Positions 36,801 through 48,200 of a stretch of 64,000 bases of DNA are shown here, one piece after another. The stretch comes from Apoda limacodes (taxonomy: Eukaryota; Arthropoda; Insecta; Lepidoptera; Limacodidae), in NCBI GenBank assembly GCA_946406115.1, contig OX291562.1, forward strand, positions 6,230,001 through 6,294,000, in the 5' to 3' direction. Within the stretch, counting starts at the first letter, position 1; every line of letters starts with the position of its first letter. Made by a program: the position numbers and the translations under genes. The notes below the pieces were generated by a model. It ran no database searches and was not told the DNA's origin. It saw only the letters and a program-made list of their open reading frames with translations.

Positions 36801-39285
36801 GTTCAGTTTCTCTCTTGTTAACGTATATGCGGAGCGAGCGAAGCGAGTGAAGCGTTCCAGACAAGCTTCACATAATAATTTGTTCAGTTTTATGATAATT
36901 TCTATTTCATACTTTACGATCTGCCTAGGAATTTCGTGAACTGCCGGATTTTACGATCGGCCGCCGACATATATGAATTTGGATCAGTTGTTAACTAGGC
37001 AGATATCTGTTACCAATAATTACAGTAAAGAAACGAGATCTCTTACTACTGGCCTCTTAAATAAGCTCAGAGTAGTTTAGCTATGCTTGGTGTTTGTTTG
37101 CGCAATAAAATCCGGAACGAGAAAATCGCCGTTAAACTAAAATCACCCAATTCGCAATTGACTTGTCACATCGCTTAGAACCTACGACCGATGGGGAAGA
37201 AAGTTTCTTGAGTAGCGAGTCAGAAGACGCAGCGTGGGACGGTCTATGTGGACAGATGACCTAATTAGAGCTGCAGAAAGCCAATAGGCGCGGGACTGGC
37301 CATTGTGGAGACATTTTGCAGTGGAGGTCTCTAGCTAAAAATAATGAACGAACTAGGCAGTAGGCAGCATAGCCTGTAAGATTGTTGGGATTGCATCGTA
37401 TTTATAGTACTAAAAACTTACTACGTTATTTCTAACGTACTGATGGATAATATAGTAAAGTTCAAAAAAAAAATCTTACATTAAGTGATTCTTTCCTCTC
37501 TTGGACTTCGTTAGTTTTCTTCCTTACACCTCTGACATTTTTTTTATGTTTTAATTTATTTCCTAGTTCATCAGTTGATGATCTATAATTTTTTATTTTA
37601 AACCATGAACGATGTTCCAAAAAAGCAGACAAAGTAAGATTTTCAGCTTTTCTATTTCTTTCACTTATGGGACAGTCGTCTGCATCACTGGAGGTGTTCA
37701 CTTTTTTGCGCCGCTTGTAATTCTTTTTGTTACTTTGTACAATTGTTTTTTCCTTAGAAATAAAGATGGACTGTGAAGTAATGTTTCTTTTAAAATTATC
37801 CCAATACTGACGAATTTTTTTATCATTATTAACAGAAATATTTTCGACAACAGAGTAGCAGTAATTTGAAGTAAATTTGTTTTTACCTACTTCGTCAACT
37901 TTTAAGTTATTCATTTTTTTCTTTCTGATATTTCCTTTCAGGTGTTTTTTGGAACAGAATGAACCAACTTCGACATTTTTTACATCGTTAGCGTTCGGAA
38001 CAAAAAATCTGTCATCAAAGCCTGTATCCGTCAGAGACCAGAGACGATGGTTATTTTTATTAGTAACTAAACCTTTTCCACTTTTGTGTATTGGAACTTT
38101 TCTTGCATGTTCTGGTAACATCCAAAAGCGAAGGTAGTGCACTGAAGCTCTCTTATTTTTCTCCCACATTGTAACTTTGCAGTATTTTTCACTTCTTTGT
38201 GGTCGTATAGTTTTATTCCAAATTTTAGTTTCAAAGTAAACTTTGTTACTGCTATCGTAGCATTTGCGTCTATGACATGGTTTAGTTTCTTGCTTAGAAA
38301 ATTTTTGACAGTTTAAATAAATAACAATAGTTATTTGTGTTTTATTCTTTACATTTATTTTATAAAATCGTATGTTGTAGTTGGGAACATTTGACATTCT
38401 CATAACTTGTGACACCATAATTAATTTGTTCTCTGTCTTATTTTTTCCTTCACAAATTGTTTCAAAATAATATCTGGTTGGTTTACTAATGTCGTTAATA
38501 CATTTTTTGTAGTTTTTTTTTAAAATGTGTGCCCTATCAATTCTATCTTTCTCTACATCGTGATTGTTTTGTAGTAGTTCTTCAGCTTTGTGCATCACAT
38601 ATTTCGAAAAATATATAGGGTTTACTGAACACAGATTAACATTATTACTATTATAATAATATGATAAAGGTTGTTTAAATTTATTGTTATTCTTTATGTG
38701 TATTAAATTTTTATCACGATCGTAAATAAGCTTTTTTTGTCGTATTATAGTTGCTTTCTTATATAGGCCCATTTCTTCTTTATTAACATTTTCCTTATTA
38801 GATGTCTTATAAATAATAGTACTATCATATGACGTTTCTTTCTGGTTTCCTTTAGTATATTTATTTTTCAGTATTGACCTTATATGGTCATTCTTCGCCT
38901 TACTTGTGGGCTGAAGATTAGTTGTGTTTATGTCTTCTAACTTAGACGTACCTTGAGAAGTCAACTGAAAATTAAAAAAACAGTTAATATGATGTCATTG
39001 TTTAGTTGTTACTGTTATTAAAACATTTCAAACTTACTGATATAGTCTGTAAATAGTGTGAATTACTTCCATGTTCAAGGTCACTGTCTTCGTTGTCTTC
39101 TGATGATCCTCTATGAAAGACATACGTGAAAGCATGCAGTAACAGTTAAAGTAAAACCATTTCTCATAAGAGCATGGAATAGTTCACAAAAAACAAACAA
39201 CAGGATAGAATGGAAGTGCTGGTAGAGGCCAATGTGTTTCAAGACATAAAAAATGGTTACCCGATGAGTCAGAATCAAGATTAAC
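23273..39285 (-). CDS. C-terminal extension exons of the DCST2-like gene (about 800 aa)
   Basis: Exons that continue the DCST2-like reading frame: 39285-39261 (25-nt microexon), 39108-39038, 38964-37530 (or 37480), 29363-29282, 28521-28424, 27595-27556, 27446-27388, 27301-27203, 27124-27071, 25805-25657, 24988-24787, 24586-24543 and a tentative last exon 23329-23273 with stop. Phases agree at each join except one: the large exon must end at the donor at 37529 (phase 1) to fit exon 29363. The stronger-looking donor at 37479 is phase 0 and would need an unseen exon. The large exon opens with TTG directly after an acceptor, so it is not a gene start. The protein is acidic just after the finger, then Lys/Asn/Ser-rich, with a Cys cluster (CACQC, ICTCATQC) across 27388-27301. 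No known domain was recognised. The small exons 39285 and 27595 and the last exon are the least certain. Confidence 0.68.
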
Positions 39286-42200
39286 CTTGTACACAGTTTT
39301 TTTTATACCTTTCTGATAAAACAAAGGCTACTAAACATAAAATAAAAAAGAGTAAGGCTTTAAATAATATTTTACAATAAAATTAACATGAAAGAAATAA
39401 AATTACAAACATTTGAAAAACATTATCTTTAACATCTTTAAGGTTTTGAGTATACATCAAAATACAAAATGGAACTCTTATAAGATCTTTCACGTGTCCG
39501 TCTGTCCATATGTCTGTCATTGGTATTTCAGGAATCAATTGCCATAGTTACTATAAAGCATATATATTATTGTTAAATAGATGTTATAAAATCAATTTTT
39601 TTTAATAAAAATTATAGCAAATGAAATCTTATCATGAATCACTTACTTTTCTAAACTTACGTCGCTTAAATCGCCATAGTCAGCTGGCGAAAGACAAATA
39701 GTACACAGCTGTCCAATATCCGAGAAACACCTTGTGCAATAAACTCCCGGACACTCGGGAGATTCACATCTAAAATAGCAAATAACATTATCTTTGTAGT
39801 TGAAACCTTAATTTTGGAACACTGTGATATACATAATAAAGTCCACGACAGTGTCACCTAATCAGTTCTGTATCAGGATCCATAGAGTTATCATTTGTGC
39901 AGCATAGAAGGCATTGGGGTTCTTTGGGGCCAATGCCAAACAAGTATCTCAACAACCAGCACCTAAAATGGTAAAATAAATAAAAAAAATTAAATCTTAA
40001 AGACAATCTATAAGTAGGTGACATTAATAACCATGCTTTTAACACTTATGGGAATGTTCCATATCCCTGTCTAAAATCTTTAACACCCGATGTTAAACCA
40101 TGTATGCCACTGGAATCCCAATAAGGCGATTTCAGTTAAATCAAGCTAGGCATGTCCATCAATCATCGAATCCAACTCGGCTTGGAAGCATTCGGTAACC
40201 TTCGCAACGTCTTTTCGTCCAAAATACCTCAGTGCCTCAAGACAAAAGTCTATGACCAGTGTGTTAGCAGTGATGACATATGGCACTGTAACGTGGCCTC
40301 TTACTATAGGCCTTAAAAGTGAGCTCAAAGTCACACAAGAGCTATGGAGAGAGCTATGCTCGGGGTTTCTATTCGAGATCGAATCAGAAATGAGGAGATC
40401 CTTATACGAACGGAAGTCACCGATATAGCCCAGCGCATTAGCAAGTTGAAGTGGCAGTGGGCAGGGCACATAGTATGTAGAACTAATGGTCGATGGTGCC
40501 AGAAGGTTCTCAAATGGAGGCCACGGACTGGCAAACGCATCATCGGAAGACCGCCCACAAGGTGGTTAGACGACATAGCGAAGGTCGCAGGAAGACGCTG
40601 GATGCAGGCTGCTTTCAACCGTTTTCTTTGGAAATTTATGAAGGACGCCTATGATCAGCAGTGGACTTCTTGCGGCTGAGATGATGATGATGATGATGAA
40701 GTTGTCTGTCATAGTCCTTTTTATAGATCCATGTAAGCAAACTATTACATATTGGCTTATCTACAGATATCTACACAGATGTTGTTTTACAAGGAAAAAA
40801 ACTTAATTGATACTTCTGCTAGCGTATTTCATGTATATCGCTTTATCCTTCTCTCTTGTAATCAACATATGCAAATTTAATTGCCAAATATGCTGAGTAG
40901 GCTGACCCCGCGGTAGTGTTGCGGTCTTGATACGATCCCTTGACCTTATGATTACGGTTTCGGATTAGTCAACATATTACTGCACCTCCAGCACTTGTCT
41001 AACTTGTTGAAGAGGGGGTGACTTTACCAGCCTTCGGCATTTTATCATAACGGGACAGTAATTACGACTTATATTATAAAGAGTCAAATTGTTTTTAATT
41101 TTGGTTGCTATTATTAATTTTGAATTGTATTACATAAATAAGAGCCTAAAACATATTACAGAACCAAAAAGGAAAATTTAATGTGTTTTTGAAAAACTTA
41201 CGTTACATGAGTTTCCAGCCAAGCGTTATATGTAAGTTTTTTTTCGGTAGAATATTTAAATTCTCTGTGCAACTTTCTTCTAGCGTGTTTCATAAAACCA
41301 GCTGAAACATAATAAAAGCAACGTGACTTACTTTATGTACACGTAACACTTATGTAAGGACTCGGTTACACTGTTTTAGGTAGACACTGCAAGTGACAAG
41401 TGGAAGTATAAAGTGATTTGCGAAACCAACGTTTGCACTATCTGTTTTAATGCTGATTTTACTCATCTTTAACACTTGGACTTCCTGTAAGTCACATCAC
41501 TTTTGCTTCATTTACTCGCATCAATGCTTTCATCAAAGTTTGTTAGTTTAACGTACTTTTGACTTGGTGAATTCAATTTGACTACCTCTGACAACCCAAA
41601 CTACTTTAAAATATCTTTCTTAATCTCTGTTACTTCATTTCTTCACAAAGCTTCCGTATTAAACTGTTTCTTATTCTGACACTCAAAATACCATTATACA
41701 ATTTCTTAATGCTTTATTTCCACATTAATTATACTGCTTTTATGCTGCTAATACTTTTATGATTAGTTACCAAACTGCACTTAAACACTACTTACAAAGA
41801 AGTTACCTCTAGTTCTTAGTATATGGTTGAATAGCCAAACTGCACGAGCTCTTGCTCGCTCCGGTCGATAAAGACCCATGACAACGTGGCGTAAACGTAA
41901 GCCATATGGCTCGAACATTGCGAAGAACCAAAGAAGAAAGATAAGCACACCTGTTAATATACAAATTACAAATATTTAGGGTCCCGTTCAGTAGTAGCCC
42001 TGAGGCCTCGGCAGCTGCCGAAGGGCGGGCGTTCGTGCCTCGGCGTTTACTAAATATTCTTTTTCTAAGTTTCTCAAGTTAAGTTTTTCGTTAGCACTGC
42101 TTGTTTTGGTGGAGAAGAACATCATGAGAGAATTGGCAACAGTGGAGAGACGCATTAAGCCTGGTAACTAACGTGCAAGCTTCTCTACCTACTCTTTTAT

Positions 42201-45200
42201 CCAGCTTGTGTAGCCATCGCCGCAACACACCGCTTCTTATATCTACATTGTATCTGGACTTGGATGGCTCTATTAAAGTCGTAAATTACCAGCTTTACCC
42301 AAAATAGATAAGAAAGACCAGGGACAGAATAATGTACCCTCTTTGCCAGTTGTTGAAAAACTATAAGAAGTAAATTAGTTTTAAACAAATATTATAGAAT
42401 AAAAAAACGATAAGAAGTTAATTTTAACAGTCTTGTGAGAAGTAATAGTGAAGCTGCCTCTCGTGTATTATCATAATATAACTCACCAATTTGCGTATAG
42501 CGTCGAAAATCAGGAGGATAAGGATTTGGTAGACATGGTAACGGTGATGGCGCAGGAGTAGCTATAGGAATACTAAGAGTTTTTATGAGAGATTTTAAAA
42601 TCATTGCCACTGGCCCAGATCCTAAAACTTTTATACCAGCATCTGGTTCACCTGCTGTCATTGGAAAACAATTATTAATTAAATTAAATGAAATATGAAA
42701 CACATCACTGAATTAAAACTAAAATTTCGTTGAGGTGCCTATGCTCCATCTAGAATCTACCTATTTAGTATATATAGATAGACCTAGATAGTATCGACAC
42801 CGTATGAACTCTTAATATGGACACTTTAATAAATACAACTATTAAAAACGTTGTTGATAAATGTAAAAAGAGTATGTGTTGTACCTTACCCGAGGAAAAA
42901 ACTTTTATTCCAAGGGTAAGGAAAGCCATTTTGTACTCGCTACGAACGTTACTTTTTTTACTACCTAAACGTCAAATACAGTATTAAAAAAAATAGATAT
43001 TTATTAAAAGAAATAATTATAAACTACAGTTTATTAGAATGAAAGACCATGCGACGAAGCGGCGAGGGTCGTTCTCGCCGCGGTCTATCGGCACATTTTA
43101 TAAATATGACTGGCCACATCGAGCACGGAATGCAATTTCTTACAGTTTTTCGAACTGACCTGGAGTTATTTCGCAGTGGGAAAAAGTTCGATTTTCGAAA
43201 CAGAGTATGTAGGTATGGAAATTTGGAACTTTTTATTGCAGGTAGTAGAAAAATGGTATTAATGTTTTTGATTATTAACCTGTCAATAATCAAAGATTAA
43301 TGTACAGGACCCTATAAGCGCGAGTTCGTATTTTTTTATTTATTTAATTTTCGACACCTTTGTGTCCTTTTCCATTGTTTGGGAAACGTATGAATATTAA
43401 TTCTCTATTGGATTAAATTATTTTTCATTTGTCTAAACTTACGATGTAAGGTTGATTGAAATCTTCCATGATAACGGATAGTCATTAATATCCAATATAA
43501 ACTATAGTCCGCTGCCATGTGAATTAAAAGTTTAAAAGTAGTTATTGTCATCAACACCATTGAACGACTCAGAGATACTTTTTCTGACACAACCAAACGG
43601 AATGAAGTTGTCTGCAAATCAAATATTTTAAGTAAAGTAATTGATATGAAAATCGCATGCTATCATCTTTATTGATTTTTTCTTTTCATTTCTTTAATTG
43701 ATTTTGTAAAAGTAACTTGTTGATTGAAAATTATTTCTTTTAGCTGTATGTATGTTACATACAATTTTTTTGCCCTCTTATAACATAATTTTGTGAAAGT
43801 TCTTTTTACTAACTTCGAGGTCAAGTGTGGATATTGTGTGTGCTTGAAATTTTATTCACGTCAAGATAATGCTCTTACTAATATCTAAATATATACATAT
43901 AACAGTCGTGTCGCTAATTGACAGATGGGTCAAAACAACTTACCGAGATATATTTAGTCTTTTCTCTCTTGTTGAGCGGTAGAATTGTTTTTCTCCCTTG
44001 TCGTTGTCTCTTAAAATCTAGATCTCGAATTTCTTTAGTTATATAACGATTATCGAAGCGAGATCTAGTTTCAAACATGTGTTGATAATATTTTGCTCTG
44101 TGTAAAAATAAATAAGTGTGTCAAATTTCTTTCTAGATTATCTGCTTACCGTATAAAAAGTTCTGGTTTCGATTTCTGATAAATAAATATTTGTATGTTG
44201 CGAAAAGTTGTCTCGAATCTTGATTGTGGACAATGAACGTAGACACGCTTACGTTACCCTCTGACACTTTGGGATGGAGTACCTATACCACCCGTGAAAG
44301 ATGTTCTGTACAAAAACAGTAAACCTTTGAAACATTTCCAATTAAGGCTTAACCTTTGAAACATTTCCAACTAAGGACTTCGTAATGAAGCATCTAATTG
44401 ACCGGGTTTTTGGCACAGACGAATAGAGGAAGAAGGATTAGATTTTGTCGTGGATGAAACAGTAGGTCATTGCTCCTTCATTTTACTACAGAGCGACAAG
44501 GTGTTTTTTTGAAACAGGGATAACTGAAGAAACAGACGACTTAACATACTTTTTATCGCTCGATAATTCTCGTGGGATGCAGTTTTTTCCGCCGTTTAAA
44601 CTACGGCACATTATTTCTGCACGTTCGCTAAGGGGATACCTAATTTTAGGTACCAAAATTGCTGAAGGGTTGATGAGAAAACATAGGAACTTTTAACCTT
44701 AATCAATCCGTACTATCACCGGATACCTCAAGCCGACCCCACTCAATAAGCTCTGCTGTGTCGTCCCCCAGAAGTACGGAGGGAGGTGGCATGCGCCATT
44801 GAAAAGCAAAAGTACGACGCGCGTCACGAGCCTCTGTCCTTAAATAGAGCGCTGCACAGCAAGCCAAGACCATTGCCGTCCGCCTGACGTATACGTACGA
44901 ACCTCAGAAGAACTGACATATTAAGAACCATGGCCCACATGCAAGGTGTAAGCAGAACACGGCTAGATCGGAACTGCTCCGTAACCGCTCAACCTAAAGC
45001 TGCAACACAGCACCACAATCTATAGCGAACTTGCTTGCGTGACCTGCCAGGCGCTACGGCCAGGACCATCACCAACGCTGCCTACTGGGTATCCTGTAAA
45101 AGGGACCTCGACACCAAAAGAAGTTCTCAAAGGATTTTTTGGCGCGGTCAGAGTCGCAGGCATAGCCTAGTAATAATATATTTTTTTTCTTGTAAATATA

Positions 45201-48200
45201 GATGATATTATACTCATTAAGTACTGATGAGTATTATGTAAATGATTGGAATTTTTAATCTATGCGCAGAACGGTACATTTGAATGGTATTTAAAATAAT
45301 GCGCTGTGCAAAAATACCTGAAAATAATCAGCAGTAAAAATAAACTGGTAACACAAGAACTCCACGACAGCCAAGTAAGAATAGGATCAGCTCTGTTCCT
45401 GATCTCCGTCACTATCCCTGCAGCCACTTGACTGGCGGAGTGACTCGAGTTGCTGCTAAAGGAGAAGGATCGGTGTGTGTGGACTTCAACATGGAGCATA
45501 GATTTGATGTGATCCGAAAATTTTTCAAGTCCTGAAATGACTATTGTTTTAAATAAAATCTAAGTTCTAAAAAGTGACCTATTATACACTATGAAATCTA
45601 TTAGTTATTGGGAACGTAGGATTTGTCACGCCGAATCTGTTGGAGTCACTGAATTAGAAAAAGGTCTCACCCATTTTTCAACACCTTATTAACCGTTAGC
45701 ACAGATTATATAATAATATTAGCGTCGCTGCACTTGCCGAATTTGGTAGCTCAATCTGTTGCCACCGTCGACTACGATACCGTACTTATTACGAATGCTA
45801 TTTGGACGATGCTACATACCGAACAGTTAAAAGCCCTACACTTACTAGCACGAGGAACTACAGGCATAACGTACGAATCGCACTGAAATTTTATAAACGT
45901 AAAGCGTTTTAATTAGTTAAAACATGTACAATGACATATCAACGCACAGCCCAAACCCCTGGATCAAGAAACTTAAAATTTGGCAGTAGGATTCCCTTCT
46001 TGACGTAGGGCTCCAAATGCATGAATGCATAAAGGGGTAAAATGAGGGTTGAAAGTTTATATGAAAATCAAACAATTTTGAACCTAAATGCACAGAAATT
46101 AGTATTTAGCCTTTAAGTTGAAAATTACCGTTTTCAAAATGTCATCTTCGAGGACTAAAAATAAGAAATGAAAATTTGAATGAGAATTCAGATATTTTGT
46201 AAATAAAATTATAAACAGTTTAAAGATTTTAAAAGTCCACGCGGACGAAGTTGCGGGAAAGTGCTAGTTACCTATAAAATGAAAAAAAGGTTAATACAAA
46301 AAAAAATAGTGATTACAATTGACTTTAAAGATTTGACGCACACAGACAGACGACAATTTTTTTATATGTCATTGCCATATTAACCGCAAGTGCATACAAA
46401 ATCTGATAATGAGAAATTATACAAAGATTTGAGAATTATAATGTTTTAAGAATATTATTGTACAACATCCTGGTGTGTAAGATTTACTGATCCTTCTTTT
46501 ACTTTCAATTTCTGACTCAAATGAATACCTATCAAAGCTAGTATCATTAATTTCGTTATAAATGAATTGGCAAATGTAAAAAAATAATGAATTGATCTTA
46601 CTGTTTTTAACAGATACAGTTATCATGTCATTGACGAACTCCACTAGGACGCATATCATTTTCAGTGGTTTCAAATTCCAACAAACTGCTTGGGTCACGT
46701 AATCTTTATTGCATAACCATGCAAACTGTGGTCCGAAACTTGCTCTGCAGTCAACAACTCCATCTTCTAAAGCTCGAGTGCAGTGCTCGTAGGGAGTTCC
46801 CAGTTTCTTATTGCACATAGTCCCCACTGAACCCAACCATGAAGAGCCTGATTCAATCACTCTGGCTGCAATGAAATTGGAAGTTAATCAAAATAATACA
46901 GCCCATTCTTAGTCCAGGTATCAGATATACATCAAGAGCAGTGTTGTGGAGATGGGCTCACCAACTGTGATGCAAGAGCTCACAATTATTATGTGGGTCC
47001 CAGGAACTGGTAACCCCATTATGAGGATCAAAACCCTGCAGATAGACTTTTGATACATATATCATAGGGTACAAATAATTGGCATTTTTTAATTTTTACA
47101 AAATCTCAAGAATTCAAATATACTTAATAATAAATATTTCCTCTTATCGTTTTGTTTTTTATAACTGTTTTATTTAAATTAAATGCTTAATTGTTGTTTT
47201 AACGAGATTAGGTTACTGTTTTATGGATAGAGTTACTCTTCGTTTTGTCTTCTAAGAATGATAATTTTGTTATAAATAATATAAATAAATAAAAAAAAAC
47301 CATATAAATATTTTAAAGTTATTGAAGTATACGAGTTTAAGTAATTAAGTTTGGAAATTTTGCAAATATTTGTAATTAAATCCAATGTAAACTGTGAATC
47401 AATAAATTAATCAGCCTTCCGGATACCTTTTTAAGGTCATGGCTGGAGGGCGATCTGTCATCTTTCACAGATAAATTAATCGCGTGTAACTTGCATCGTT
47501 AAAGCGTATGAAATTAGGGTTCCGCACCTCGAAAGGAAAAAACGGAACCTTATAGGAGCACCCTTTTTCTCAGGAACGCGTGGAGGTATCAAGCTAAAAT
47601 TTATATCAAATACTCAGATCCACTATCCCTTGGAGCTGTGAAAAAATCAAACTTCTAAGCTAACGCAATCAAAAGATACAGCCGTTTATGCCGCAAATTT
47701 TCGGAACTCGCCAGGGAATCAAAACCTACAGGGTACTTCCCGTGAACTCAGAATATTGAAATATGGTATGAAGCAACGTCCTATAGCACAGATAAAGGAA
47801 AAATTGTGAAAACCGTTAATTTTTAGTTACATCATATAATATAAATATGTTTAATAATTTTACAGTTACTACCCCTTTCCTCATTAACGCGAAGAGGTAT
47901 TCAATTGAAGTTCATATCAAATACTCAGGTCTATAATACCTGTAAGCTTTAACAAAATCAATCTTATATGTCAACGCTATCAAAAGAAACAGCAATTTAA
48001 GCCGCATATTTTCAAACTCGCAACTACCCACCTATATACCTACAGGTTTGTACGAAACCCTCGGTGCGCGAGTCCGACTCGTACTTGGCCGATTTTTTTT
48101 AAACATGTTGCGTTTTCAATAACTATAAGTTTGTATAAATTTAAAGAAGAATATAAATTTAAGTTAAAAAGAAAAACTTACTAATGCTTAACACTAATCG

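Noticed and set aside
37462..38964. 500-codon ORF as an independent intronless gene
   Set aside because: It begins with TTG directly after a splice acceptor, joins upstream in phase with the acidic exon, and ends at splice donors rather than a stop needed by the model.
40331..40618. Minus-strand ORFs at 40146-40618
   Set aside because: Shadows of the plus-strand RTE reverse-transcriptase tail.
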